A program made the translations under genes and the position numbers. A stretch of 64,000 nt of DNA from Atherix ibis (Eukaryota; Arthropoda; Insecta; Diptera; Athericidae): the NCBI GenBank assembly GCA_958298945.1, contig OY282608.1, positions 81,268,806 through 81,332,805 of the forward strand, given 5' to 3'. Shown here in pieces: positions 45,301 to 60,000 of this stretch (the stretch's first letter is position 1; every line of letters begins with the position of its first letter). The notes under the pieces are model-generated. The model saw nothing but the letters and a program-made list of their open reading frames with translations. It was not told where the DNA came from and did not search any database.

Positions 45301-47410
45301 AACCAACAAACCAACAAACCAACAAACCAACAAACCAACAAACCAACAAACCAACAAGCCAACAAACGAACAAACCAACAAACCAACAAACCAACAAACC
45401 AAAAAACCAACAAACCAACAAACCAACAAGCCAACAAACCAACAAACCAACAAACGAACAAACCAACAAACCAACAAACCAACAAACCAACAAACCAAAA
45501 AACCAACAATCGAACAGACCAACAAACCAACAACCAACAAACGAACAAACCAACAAACCAAAAAACCAACAAACCAACAAACCAACAAACCAACAAACCA
45601 TCAAGCCAACAAGCCAACAAACTAACAAACCAACAAACCAGCAGACGAACAAATGAAGAAACCAACAAACAAACAAACCAACAAACCAACAGGCCAACAA
45701 GCCACCAAACGAACAAACCAACAAACCAACAAACCAACAAGCCAACAAACCAACAAACCAAAAAACCAACAAGCCAACAAGCCAACAAAACCAACAAACC
45801 AACAAGCCAACAAACCAACAAACCAACAAACGAACAAACCAACAAACCACAAACCAACAAACCAACAAACCAACAAACCAACAAACCAACAAACCAACAA
45901 ACCAACAAACCAACAAACCAACAAACCAACAAACCAACAAACCAACATACCAACAAGCCAACAAACCAACAAACCAACAAACCAACAAACCAAGAAACCA
46001 ACAAACCAAAAAACCAAAAAACCAACAAGCCAACAAACCAACAAACCAACAAACCAACAAACCAACAAACCAACAAACGAACAAACGAACAAACCAACAA
46101 ACCAACAAACCAACAAACCAACAAACCAACAAACCAACAAGCCAACAAGCCAACAAACGAACAAACCAACAAACCAACAAACCAACAAGCCAACAAACCA
46201 GCAAACGCACACACCAACAAGCTAACAAGCCAACAAACCAACAAACCAACAAACCAACAAACCAACAAGCCAACAAGCCAACAAACCAACAAGCCAACAA
46301 ACGAAAAAACCAACAAACCAACAAACCAAGTAACCAACAAACCAACAAACCAACAAACCAAGAAACCAACAAACCTACAAACCAACAAGCCAACAAGTTA
46401 ACAATCCAACAAACCAACAAACCAACAAACCAACAAACCAACAATTCAACAAACCAACAAGCCAGAAGACCAAGTAACCAACAAACCAACAAACCAACAA
46501 ACCAACAAACCAACAAACCAACAAACCAACAAGCCAACAAACGAACAAACCAACAAACCAACAAACCAACAAACCAAAAAACCAACAAACCAACAAACCA
46601 ACAAGCCAACAAACCAACAAACCAACAAACGAACAAACCAACAAACCAACAAACCAACAAACCAACAAACCAAAAAACCAACAATCGAACAGACCAACAA
46701 ACCAACAACCAACAAACGAACAAACCAACAAACCAAAAAACCAACAAACCAACAAACCAACAAACCAACAAACCATCAAGCCAACAAGCCAACAAACTAA
46801 CAAACCAACAAACCAGCAGACGAACAAATGAAGAAACCAACAAACAAACAAACCAACAAACCAACAGGCCAACAAGCCACCAAACGAACAAACCAACAAA
46901 CCAACAAACCAACAAGCCAACAAACCAACAAACCAAAAAACCAACAAGCCAACAAGCCAACAAAACCAACAAACCAACAAGCCAACAAACCAACAAACCA
47001 ACAAACGAACAAACCAACAAACCACAAACCAACAAACCAACAAACCAACAAACCAACAAACCAACAAACCAACAAACCAACAAACCAACAAACCAACAAA
47101 CCAACAAACCAACAAACCAACATACCAACAAGCCAACAAACCAACAAACCAACAAACCAACAAACCAAGAAACCAACAAACCAAAAAACCAAAAAACCAA
47201 CAAGCCAACAAACCAACAAACCAACAAACCAACAAACCAACAAACCAACAAACGAACAAACGAACAAACCAACAAACCAACAAACCAACAAACCAACAAA
47301 CCAACAAACCAACAAGCCAACAAGCCAACAAACGAACAAACCAACAAACCAACAAACCAACAAGCCAACAAACCAGCAAACGCACACACCAACAAGCTAA
47401 CAAGCCAACA
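45060..47410. repeat. 1,175-bp tandem duplication, apparently identical copies
   Basis: CCTAC (45201/46376), AGAAGACC (45289/46464) and AAATGAAG (ATG 45653/46828) are all exactly 1,175 bp apart. The conceptual translations of 45,653-46,225 and 46,828-47,400 (+ strand, 190 residues) are identical, as are those of 45,622-46,212 and 46,797-47,387 (- strand). The junction lies at about 46,230-46,260, after GCTAACAAGCC, where the downstream sequence returns to that of about 45,060. No differing base was seen, so this is the youngest event visible, or an assembly duplication. Confidence 0.95.
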
Positions 47411-48451
47411 AACCAAAAAACCAACAAGCCAACAAGCCAACAAACGAACAAACCAACCAACCAACAAACCAACAAGCCAACAAACCAACAAACCAACAAA
47501 CCAACGAGCCAACAAGCCAACAAACCAACAAACCAAGAAGCCAACAAACCAACAAACCAACAAACGAACAAACCGACAAACCAACAACCCAACAAACCAA
47601 CAAACCAACAAACCAACAAACCAACAAACGAACAAACCAACAAACCAACAAAACAACAAGCCAACAAGCCAATAAACCAACAAGCCAACAAACCAACAAA
47701 CCAACAAACCAACAAACCAACAAATCAACAAACCAACAAGCCAACAAGCCAACAAACCAACAAGCCAATAAACGAACAAACGAACAAACCAACAAATCAA
47801 CAAACCAACAAAGGAAAAAACCAACAAACCAACAAACCTACAAACCAACAAACCAACAAACCAACAAACGAACAAACCAACAAACCAACAAACCAACAAA
47901 CCAACAAACCAACAAACCAACAAACCAACAAGCCAACAAACCAACAAGCCAACAAACGAACAAACCAACAAACAAATAAACCAACAAACGATCAAACCAA
48001 CAAACCAAAAAACCAAAAAACCAACAAACCAACAAACCAACAAACCAACAACCCAACAAACCAACAAACCATCAAACCAACAAACCAACAACCCAACAAA
48101 CCAACAAGCCAACAAACCAACAAGCCAACAAACGAACAAACCAACAAACCAACAAGCCAACAAACGAACAAACCAACAAACAAACAAGCCAACAAACCAA
48201 CAAACCAACAAACGAACAAACCAACAAGCCAACAAACCAACAAACGAACAAGCCAACAAACCAACAAACCAACAAACGAACAAGCCAACAAACCAACAAA
48301 CCAACAAACCACCAAACCAACAAACCAACAAACCAACAAACCAACAAACCAACAAACCAACAAACCAACAAACCAACAAACCAACAAGCCAACAAACGAT
48401 CAAACCAACAAACAAACAAGCCAACAAACCAACAAACGACCAGACCAACAA
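45200..48451 (-). other. Long stop-free frame of 1,083 codons, not a gene
   Basis: This is the longest open frame in the window. It reads as endless VCWFVGLL octapeptides with the substitutions expected from the DNA variants. Because 8 leaves remainder 2 when divided by 3, all three frames of a strand give the same octapeptide, and stops appear only where a variant unit brings T to the + strand (CTA, TTA or TCA read in reverse). There is no domain, no recognisable start context and no codon bias separate from the satellite. Equivalent open frames cover most of the window. I do not annotate any as CDS. Confidence 0.95.
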
Positions 48452-48720
48452 GCCAACAAACTAACAAACCAACAAACCAACAAACCAATAAACCAACAAA
48501 CCAACAAACCAACAAACCAACAAACCAACAAACCAACAAACCAACAAACCAACAAACCAACAAACCAACAAACCAACAAACCAACAAACCAACAAACCAA
48601 CAAACCAACAAACCAACAAACCAACAAACCAACAAACCAACAAACTAACAAGCCATCAAGCCAAAAAACCAACAAACCAACAAACCAACAAACCAACAAA
48701 CCAACAAACCAACAAACCAA
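47900..48720. repeat. Transition between the 5.9-kb family and the right-hand domains
   Basis: The stretch to about 48,060 still resembles part of the 5.9-kb HOR near 43,150-43,260 (AAACAAATAAACC followed by ACGATC). It then becomes dominated by AAACGAAC, AAACAAAC and AAGCCAAC units, with a long nearly pure consensus run at about 48,490-48,640. No sharp junction sequence or foreign DNA marks the boundary. Confidence 0.7.
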
Positions 48721-51700
48721 CAAACCAACAAATTAACAAACCAACAAACCAACAAACCAACAAACAAACATACCAACAACCCAACAAACCAACAAACAAA
48801 CAAACCAACAAACCAAGAAACCAATAAACCAAAAAACCAACAACCAACAAGCCAACAAGCCAACAAACGAACAAACCAACAAACCAACAAGCCAACAAAC
48901 CAACAAACCAACAAACCAACAAACCAACAAACCAACAAACCAACAAACCAACAAGCCAACAAACCAACAAACCAACAAACCAACAAACCAACAAACCAAC
49001 AAACCAAAAAACCAAAAAACCAACAAGCCCACAAGCCCACAAACCAACAAACCAACAAGCCAACAAACGAACAAACCAACAAGCCAACAAACCAACAATC
49101 CAACAAACCAACAAGCCAACAAACGAACAAACCAACAAACAAACAAGCCAACAAACGAACAAATAAAAAAACAAACCAACAAACCAACAAACCAACAAAC
49201 CAACAAACCAACAAACCAACAAGCCAACAAGCCAACCAACGAACAAACCAACAAACGAACAAACCAACAACCCAACAAACCAACAAGCCAACAAACCAAC
49301 CAACCAACAAACCAACAAGCCAACAAGCTAACAAACCAACAACCCAACAAGCCAACAAACCAACAAACCAACAAACGAACAAACCAACAAACCAACAACC
49401 CAACAAACCAACAAACCATCAAACCAACAAACCAACAACCCAACAAACCAACAAGCCAACAAACCAACAAGCCAACAAACGAACAAACCAACAAACCAAC
49501 AAGCCAACAAACGAACAAACCAACAAGCCAATAAACCAACAATCCAACAAACCAACAAACGAACAAACCAACAAACAAACAAGCCAACAATCCAACAAAC
49601 CAACAAGCCAACAAACGAACAAACCAACAAACAAACAAGCCAATAAACCAACAAACCAACAAACGAACAAACCAACAAGCCAACAAACCAACAAACGAAC
49701 AAACAAACATACCAACAACCCAACAAACCAACAAACAAACAAACCAACATTCCAACAAACCAACAAGCCAACAAACGAACAAACCAACAAACAAACAAGC
49801 CAACAAACCAATAAACCAACAAACGAACAAACCAACAAGCCAACAAACCAACAATCCAACAAACCAACAAGCCAACAAACGAACAAACCAACAAACAAAC
49901 AAGCCAACAAACCAATAAACCAACAAACGAACAAACCAACAAGCCAACAAACCAACAAACGAACAAGCCAACAAACCAACAAACCAACAAACCACCAAAC
50001 CAACAAACCAACAAACCAACAAACCAACAAACCAACAAGCCAACAAACCAACAAACCAACAAACCAACAAACCAACAAACCAACAAACCAAAAAACCAAA
50101 AAACCAACAAGCCCACAAGCCCACAAACCAACAAACCAACAAGCCAACAAACGAACAAACCAACAAGCCAACAAACCAACAATCCAACAAACCAACAAGC
50201 CAACAAACGAACAAACCAACAAACAAACAAGCCAACAAACGAACAAATAAAAAAACAAACCAACAAACCAACAAACCAACAAACCAACAAACCAACAAAC
50301 CAACAAGCCAACAAGCCAACCAACGAACAAACCAACAAACGAACAAACCAACAACCCAACAAACCAACAAGCCAACAAACCAACCAACCAACAAACCAAC
50401 AAGCCAACAAGCTAACAAACCAACAACCCAACAAGCCAACAAACCAACAAACCAACAAACGAACAAACCAACAAACCAACAACCCAACAAACCAACAAAC
50501 CATCAAACCAACAAACCAACAACCCAACAAACCAACAAGCCAACAAACCAACAAGCCAACAAACGAACAAACCAACAAACCAACAAGCCAACAAACGAAC
50601 AAACCAACAAGCCAATAAACCAACAATCCAACAAACCAACAAGCCAACAAACGAACAAACCAACAAACAAACAAGCCAACAAACCAACAAGCCAACAAGC
50701 CAACAAACCAACAAGCCAACAAACGAACAAACCAACAAGCCAACAAACCAACAATCCAACAAACCAACAAGCCAACAAACGAACAAACCAACAAACAAAC
50801 AAGCCAACAAACCAATAAACCAACAAACGAACAAACCAACAAGCCAACAAACCAACAAACGAACAAGCCAACAAACCAACAAACCAACAAACCACCAAAC
50901 CAACAAACCAACAAACCAACAAACCAACAAACCAACAAACCAACAAACCAACAAACCAACAAACCAACAAGCCAACAAACGATCAAACCAACAAACAAAC
51001 AAGCCAACAAACCAACAAACGACCAGACCAACAAGCCAACAAACTAACAAACCAACAAACCAACAAACCAACAAACCAACAAACCAAAAAACCAACAAAC
51101 CAACAAACCAACAAACCAACAAACCAACAAACCAACAAACCAACAAACCAACAAACCAACAAACCAACAAACCAACAAACCAACAAACCAACAAACCAAC
51201 AAACCAACAAACCAACAAACCAACAAACCAACAAACCAACAAACCAACAAACCAACAAACCAACAAACCAACAAACCAACAAACCAACAAACCAACAAAC
51301 CAACAAATTAACAAACCAACAAACCAACAAACCAACAAACCAACATACCAACAACCCAACAAACCAACAAACAAACAAACCAACAAACCAAGAAACCAAT
51401 AAACCAAAAAACCAACAAACCAACAAGCCAACAAGCCAACAAACCAACAAACCAACAAGCCAACAAACAAACAAACCAACTAACGAACAAACCAACAAAC
51501 CACAAACCAACAAACCAACAAACCAACAAACCAACAAACCAACAAACCAACAAACCAACAAACCAACAAACCAACAAACCAACAAACCAACAAGTCAACA
51601 AACCAACAAACCAACAAACCAACAAACCAACAAACCAACAAACCAACAAACCAAAAAACCAAAAAACCAACAAGCCCACAAGCCCACAAACCAACAAACC

Positions 51701-52000
51701 AACAAGCCAACAAACGAACAAACCAACAAGCCAACAAACCAACAATCCAACAAACCAACAAGCCAACAAACGAACAAACCAACAAACAAACAAGCCAACA
51801 AACGAACAAATAAAAAAACAAACCAACAAACCAACAAACCAACAAACCAACAAACCAACAAACCAACAAACCAGCAAGCCAACAAGCCAACCAACGAACA
51901 AACCAACAAACGAACAAACCAACAACCCAACAAACCAACAAGCCAACAAACCAACCAACCAACAAACCAACAAGCCAACAAGCTAACAAACCAACAACCC
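48720..52000. repeat. HOR with 1,084-bp and 1,563-bp spacings
   Basis: GCCCACAAGCCC (first G at 49027, 50111 and 51674) and AAATAAAAAAAC (start at 49161, 50245 and 51808) share spacings of 1,084 and 1,563 bp. GCTAAC (49327, 50411 and 51982) gives 1,084 and 1,571 bp, one octamer more. Copy 2 to copy 3 includes about 480 bp of extra satellite containing the long pure run at about 51,091-51,306. Variants AAACGAAC and AAGCCAAC are frequent. Confidence 0.93.
51091..51306. repeat. Longest pure AAACCAAC run noticed (about 27 units)
   Basis: About 215 bp read as perfect octamers, from just after an AAACCAAA unit to the AAATTAAC unit at about 51,306. Other pure runs noticed are about 56,299-56,484, 62,494-62,677 and 18,233-18,405 (roughly 170-190 bp each). 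These islands may be recent local expansions or places kept uniform by conversion. Confidence 0.85.
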
Positions 52001-54060
52001 AACAAGCCAACAAACCAACAAACCAACAAACGAACAAACCAACAAACCAACAACCCAACAAACCAACAAACCATCAAACCAACAAACCAACAACCCAACA
52101 AACCAACAAGCCAACAAACCAACAAGCCAACAAACGAACAAACCAACAAACCAACAAGCCAACAAACGAACAAACCAACAAGCCAACAAACCAACAATCC
52201 AACAAACCAACAAGCCAACAAACGAACAAACCAACAAACAAACAAGCCAACAAACCAACAAACCAACAAACGAACAAACCAACAAGCCAACAAACCAACA
52301 AACGAACAAGCCAACAAACCAACAAACCAACAAACCACCAAACCAACAAACCAACAAACCAACAAACCAACAAACCAGCAAACCAACAAACCAACAAACC
52401 AACAAACCAAAAAACCAAAAAACCAACAAGCCAACAAACCAACAAACCAACAAACCAAAAAAACGAACAAATAAAAAAACAAACCAACAAACCAACAAAC
52501 CAACAAACCAACAAACCAACAAACCAACAAACCAACAAACCAACAAGCCAACAAGCCAACAAACGAACAAACCAACAAACCAACAAACCAACAAACCAAC
52601 AAGCCAACAAACCAACAAACCAACAAACCAACAAGCCGACAAGCCAACAAACCAACAAGCCAACAAACGAACAAACCAACAAGCCAACAAACCAACAATC
52701 CAACAAACCAACAAGCCAACAAACGAACAAACCAACAAACAAACAAGCCAATAAACCAACAAACCAACAAACGAACAAACCAACAAGCCAACAAACCAAC
52801 AAACGAACAAGCCAACAAATCAACAAACCAACAAACCACCAAACCAACAAACCACCAAACCAACAAACCAACAAACCAACATACCAACAAACCAACAAAC
52901 CAACAAACCAACAAACCAACAAGCCAACAAACGATCAAACCAACAAACAAACAAGCCAACAAACCAACAAACGAACAAACCAAGAAGCCAACAAACTAAC
53001 AAACCAACAAACCAACAAACCAACAAACCAACAAACCAACAAACCAACAAACCAACAAACCAACAAACCAACAAACCAACAAACCAACAACCCAAAAAAC
53101 CAACAAATCAACAAACCAACAAACCAACAAACCAACAAACCAACAAACCAACAAACCAACAAACCAACAAACCAACAAACCAACAAACCAATAAACCAAC
53201 AAACTAACAAGCCAACAAGCCAAAAAATGAACAAACCAACAAACCAACAAACCAACAAACCAACAAACCAACAAACCAACAAACCAACAAACCAACAAAC
53301 CAACAAACCAATAAACCAACAAACTAACAAACCAACAAACCAAAAAACCAACAACCCAACAAACCAACAAACAAACAAACCAACAAACCAAGAAACCAAT
53401 AAACCAAAAAACCAACAAACCAACAAGCCAACAAACGAACAAACCAACAAACCAACAAACCAACAAGCCAACAAACCAACAAACCAACAAACCAACAAGC
53501 CAACAAGCCAACAAACCAACAAACCAACAAGCCAACAAATAAACAAACCAACAAACGAACAAACCAACAAACCACAAACCAACAAACCAACAAACCAACA
53601 AACCAACAAACCAACAAACCAACAAACCAACAAACCAACAAACCAACAAGCCAACAAACCAACAAACCAACAAACCAACAAACCAACAAACCAACAAACC
53701 AACAAACCAAAAAACCAAAAAACCAACAAGCCAACAAACCAACAAACCAACAAACCAACAAACCAACAAACCAACAAACGAACAAATAAAAAAACAAACC
53801 AACAAACCAACAAACCAACAAACCAACAAACCAACAAACCAACAAACCAACAAGCCAATAAGCCAACAAACGAACAAAGCAACAAACCAACAAACCAACA
53901 AGCCAACAAGCCAACAAATCAACAAACCAACAAACCAACAAGCCAACAAGCCAACAAACCAAAACACGAACAAGCCAACAAGCCAAGAAACGAACAAACC
54001 AACAACCCAACAAACCAACAAGCCAACAAACCAACAAACCAATAAACCAACAAGCCAACA
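52000..54060. repeat. Satellite built from re-used modules of neighbouring domains
   Basis: This stretch repeats landmarks of 48.7-52 kb in a different order: AAATAAAAAAAC near 52,470 and 53,786, AAGAAACCAATAAACC with G at 53392, and a further GCTAAC at 54062. A partial frame of AACGAACAAATAAA with one extra A near 52,460 marks a small indel. No period could be fixed by eye. No non-satellite DNA is present. Confidence 0.75.
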
Positions 54061-57000
54061 AGCTAACAAACCAACAACCCTACAAGCCAACAAACCAACA
54101 AACCAACAAACGAACAAACCAACAAACCAACAACCCAACAAACCAACAAACCAACAAACCAACAACCCAACAAACCAACAAGCCAAAAAACCAACAAGCC
54201 AACAAACGAACAAACCAACAATCCAACAAACCAAATAACCAACAAACCCACAAACAAACAAACCAAGAAACCAACAAACCTACAAACCAACAATCCCATA
54301 AGCCAACAAGCCAACAAACCAACAAAGCAACAAACCAACAAACCAACAAGCCAACAAACCAAGTAACCAACAAACCAACAAACCAACAAACCAAGAAACC
54401 AACAAACCAACAAACCAACAAACCCACAAGCCAACAAACCAACAAGCCAATAAACGAACAAAGGAACAAACCAACAAACCAACAAACCAACAAAGGAACA
54501 AACCAACAAACCAACAAACCGACAAACCAACAAACCAATAAGGCAACAAACGAACAAACCAACAAACCAACAAACCATAAATTAAAAAAACCAACAAACC
54601 AACAAACCAACAAACCAACAAGCCAACAAAACAACAAACCAACAAACCAACAAACCAACAAACCAACAAGCCAACAAACCAACAAACCAACAAACCAACA
54701 AACCAACAAACCAAAAAATCAAAAAACCAACAAGCCAATAAACCAACAAACCAACAAACCAACAAACAAACAAACCAACAAACCAACAAACAAACAAACG
54801 AACAAACCAACAAGCAACAAGCCAACAACCGAACAAACCAAAAAACCAACAAAACCAACAAACCGACAAGCCAACAAACCAACAAACCAACAAACCAACA
54901 AGCCAACAAGCCAACAAACCAAAACACCAACAAGCCAACAAGCCTACAAATGAACAAACCAACAACCCAACAAACCAACAAGCCAACAAACCAACAAACC
55001 AACAAACCAACAAGCCAACATTCCAACAAAAGAACAATCCAACAAGCCAACAAACCAACAAACCAACAAACGAACAAACCAACAAATCAACAACCCAACA
55101 AACCAACAAACCAACAAACCAACAAACCAACAAGCCAACAAACCAACAAGCCAACAAACGAACAAACCAACAAACCAACAAACCAAGTAACCAACAAACC
55201 AACAATCCAACAAACCAAGAAACCAACAAACCTACAAACCAACAAGCCAATAAGCCAACAAACCAACAAAGCAACAAACCAACAAACCAACAAACCAAGA
55301 AACCAACAAACCAAAAAACCAAAAAACCAATAAGCCAACAAACCAACAAACCAACAAACCAACAAACCAACAAACGAACAAGCGAACAAACCAACAAACC
55401 AACAAACCGGCAAACCAACAACCCAACAAACCAACAAACCAACAAACCAACAAACCAACAAACCAACAAACCAACAAACCAACAAACCAACAAGCCAACA
55501 AGCCAATAAACCAACAAGCCAACAAACGAACAAACCAACAAACCAACAAACCAAGTAACCAACAAACCAACAAACCAACAAACCAACAAACCAACAAACC
55601 AACAAGCCAACAAACCAACAAACCAACAAACGAACAAACCAACAAACCAACAAACCAACAAACCAACAAACCAAAAAACCAACAAACGAACAAACCAACA
55701 AACCAACAAGCCAACAAACCAAAAAGCCAACAAACGAACAAACCAACAAACAAATAAACCAACAAACGATCAAACCAACAAACCAAAAAACCAGAAAACC
55801 AACAAACCAACAAACCAACAAACCAACAATCCAACAAACCAACAAACCAACAATCCAACAAACCAACAAACCAACAAACCAAATAGCCAACAAACCAACA
55901 AACCAACAAGCCAACAAGCCAACAAACCAACAAGCCAACAAACGAACAAACCAACAAGCCAACAAACCAATAATCCAACAAATTAACAAGCCGACAAACG
56001 AACAAACCAACAAACAAACAAGCCAACAAACCAACAAACCAACAAACGAACAAACCAACAAGCCAACAAACCAACAAACGAACAAGCCAACAAACCAACA
56101 AACCAACAAACCAACAAACCAACAAACCAACAAACCAACAAACCAACAAACCAACAAACCAACAAACCAACAAACCAACAAACCAACAAACCAACAAACC
56201 AACAAACTAACAAGCCAACAAACGATCAAACCAACAAACAAACAAGCCAACAAACCAACAAACCAACAAACCAACAAACTAACAAACCAACAAACCAGCA
56301 AACCAACAAACCAACAAACCAACAAACCAACAAACCAACAAACCAACAAACCAACAAACCAACAAACCAACAAACCAACAAACCAACAAACCAACAAACC
56401 AACAAACCAACAAACCAACAAACCAACAAACCAACAAACCAACAAACCAACAAACCAACAAACCAACAAACCAACAAACCAACAAGCCAAAAAACCAACA
56501 AACCAACAAACCAACAAACCAACAAACCAACAAATCAACAAACCAACAAACCAACAAACCAACAAACCAACAAACCAACAAACCAACAAACCAACAAACC
56601 AACAAACCAACAAACCAACAAACCAACAAACCAACAACCCAACAAACCAACAAACCAACAAACCAACAAACAAACAAACCAACAAGCCAACAAACCACCA
56701 AACCAACAAACCAACAACCCAACAAACAAACAAACCAACGAACGAACAAACCACCAAACCAACAAACCAACAACCCAACAAACCAACAAGCCAAAAAACC
56801 AACAAGCCAACAAACGAACAAACCAATAACCCAACAAACCAAATAACCAACAAACCAACAAACCAACAAACCAAGAAACCAACAAACCTACAAACCAACA
56901 ATCCCATAAGCCAACAAGCCAACAAACCAACAACCCAACAAACCAACAAACCAACAAACCAACAAACCAACAAACCAACAAACCAACAAACCAACAAACC

Positions 57001-60000
57001 AACAAACCAACAAACCAACAAACCAACAAGCCAACAAGCCAATAAACCAACAAGCCAACAAACGAACAAACCAACAAACCAACAAACCAAGTAACCAACA
57101 AACCAACAAACCAACAAATCAAGAAACCAACAAACCTACAAACCAACAAGCCAACAAGCCAACTAGCCAACAAGCCAACAAACCAACAAACCAACAAACC
57201 AACAAACCAACAAACCAACAAACCAACAAGCCAACAAACCAACAAGCCAACAAACCAAGAAACCAACAAACCAACAAACCAACAAACCAACAAACCAACA
57301 AACCAACAAACCAACAAGCCAACAAGCCAACAAACCAACAAGCCAATAAACGAACAAACGAACAAACCAACAAATCAACAAACCAACAAAGGAAAAAACC
57401 AACAAACCAACAAACCTACAAACCAAAAAACCAACAAGCCAACAAACGAACAAACCAACAAACCAACAAACCAACAAACCAACAAACCAACAAACCAACA
57501 ACCCAACAAACCAACAAACCAACAAAACCAACAAGCCAACAAACCAACAAACCAACAAACGAACAAACCAACAAACCAACAAACCAACAAACCAACAAAC
57601 CAAAAAACCAACAAACGAACAAACCAACAAACCAACAAGCCAACAAACCAAAAAGCCAACAAACGAACAAACCAACAAACGATCAAACCAACAAACCAAA
57701 AAACCAAAAAACCAACAAACCAACAAACCAACAAACCAACAATCCAACAAACCAACAAACCAACAATCCAACAAACCAACAAACCAACAAACCAAATAGC
57801 CAACAAACCAACAAACCAACAAGCCAACAAGCCAACAAACCAACAAGCCAACAAACGAACAAACCAACAAGCCAACAAACCAATAATCCAACAAATTAAC
57901 AAGCCAACAAACGAACAAACCAACAAACAAACAAGCCAACAAACCAACAAACCAACAAACGAACAAACCAACAAGCCAACAAACCAACAAACGAACAAGC
58001 CAACAAACCAACAAACCAACAAACCAACAAACCAACAAACCAACAAACCAACAAACCAACAAACCAACAAACCAACAAACCAACAAACCAACAAACCAAC
58101 AAACCAACAAACCAACAAACTAACAAGCCAACAAACGATCAAACCAACAAACAAACAAGCCAACAAACCAACAAACCAACAAACCAACAAACTAACAAAC
58201 CAACAAACCAGCAAACCAACAAACCAACAAACCAACAAACCAACAAACCAACAAACCAAAAAACCAACAAACCAACAAACCAACAAACCAACAAACCAAC
58301 AAACCAACAAACCAACAAACCAACAAACCAACAAACCAACAAACCAACAAACCAACAAACCAACAAACCAACAAACCAACAAACCAACAAGCCAAAAAAC
58401 CAACAAACCAACAAACCAACAAACCAACAAACCGACAAACCAACAAACCAACAAACCAACAAACCAACAAACCAACAAACCAACAAACCAACAAACCAAC
58501 AAACCAACAAACCAACAAACCAACAAACCAACAAACCAACAAACCAACAAACCAACAAACCAACAACCCAACAAACCAACAAACAAACAAACCAACAAAC
58601 CAAGAAACCAATAAACCAAAAAACCAACAAACAAACAAGCCAACAAGCCAACAAACGAACAAACCAACAATCCAACAAACCAACAAGCCAACAAACCAAC
58701 AAACCAACAAACCAACAAACCAACAAACCAACAAGCCAACAAGCCAACAAACCAACAAACCAACAAACAAACAAACCAACGAACGAACAAACCAACAAAC
58801 CAACAAACCAACAACCCAACAAACCAACAAGCCAAAAAACCAACAAGCCAACAAACGAACAAACCAACAACCCAACAAACCAAATAACCAACAAACCAAC
58901 AAACCAACAAACCAAGAAACCAACAAACCTACAAACCAACAATCACATAAGCCAACAAGCCAACAAACCAACAAAGCAACAAACCAACAAACCAACAAGC
59001 CAACAAACCAAGTAACCAACAAACCAACAAACCAACAAACCAAGAAACCAACAAACCAACAAACCAACAAACCCACAAGCCAACAAACCAACAAGCCAAT
59101 AAACGAACAAAGAAACAAACCAACAAACCAACAAACCAACAAAGGAACAAACCAACAAACCAACAAACCGACAAACCAACAAACCAATAAGCCAACAAAC
59201 GAACAAACCAACAAACCAACAAACCATAAATTAAAAAAACCAACAAACCAACAAACCAACAAACCAACAAACCAACAAGCCAACAAACCAACAAACCAAC
59301 AAACCAACAAACCAACAAACCAACAAACCAAAAAATCAAAAAACCAACAAGCCAATAAACCAACAAACCAACAAACCAACAAACAAACAAACCAACAAAC
59401 CAACAAACGAACAAACGAACAAACCAACAAACCAACAAACCAACAAACCAACAAACCAACAAACCAACAAGCAACAACCCAACAACCGAACAAACCAAAA
59501 AACCAACAAAACCAACAAACCAATAAGCCAACAAACGAACAAACCAACAAACCAACAAACCATAAATTAAAAAAACCAACAAACCAACAAACCAACAAAC
59601 CAACAAACCAACAAGCCAACAAACCAACAAACCAACAAACCAACAAACCAACAAACCAACAAACCAAAAAATCAAAAAACCAACAAGCCAATAAACCAAC
59701 AAACCAACAAACCAACAAACAAACAAACCAACAAACCAACAAACGAACAAACGAACAAACCAACAAACCAACAAACCGACAAACCAACAAACCAATAAGC
59801 CAACAAACGAACAAACCAACAAACCAACAAACCATAAATTAAAAAAACCAACAAACCAACAAACCAACAAACCAACAAACCAACAAGCCAACAAACCAAC
59901 AAACCAACAAACCAACAAACCAACAAACCAACAAACCAAAAAATCAAAAAACCAACAAGCCAAAAAACCAACAAGCCAACAAACGAACAAACCAACAACC

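Larger units (their letters stand above)
40986..47900. repeat. HOR copy D, expanded by internal tandem duplications
   Basis: GATAAAAACC at 42017 and AGAAGACC at 44417 are 2,400 bp apart, as in copy A. AGAAGACC then appears again at 45025, 45289 and 46464, and AAATGAAG at 45653 and 46828. After 47,397 the sequence matches 40,472-40,870 of copy C (identical 132-residue - strand translations). From about 47,900 it grades into a different domain. Copy D is therefore the right edge of the 5.9-kb family and has been reworked most heavily. Confidence 0.92.

Noticed and set aside
45200..48451. A 1,083-residue - strand protein with possible membrane segments
   Set aside because: It is the satellite octapeptide repeated. 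All frames on the strand read the same, frameshifts do no harm, and no domain or real start is present.
54576..54600. Promoter-like or TATA-like box in CATAAATTAAAAAAACC
   Set aside because: A short A/T-rich variant inside the satellite, copied with the HOR, with no gene next to it.
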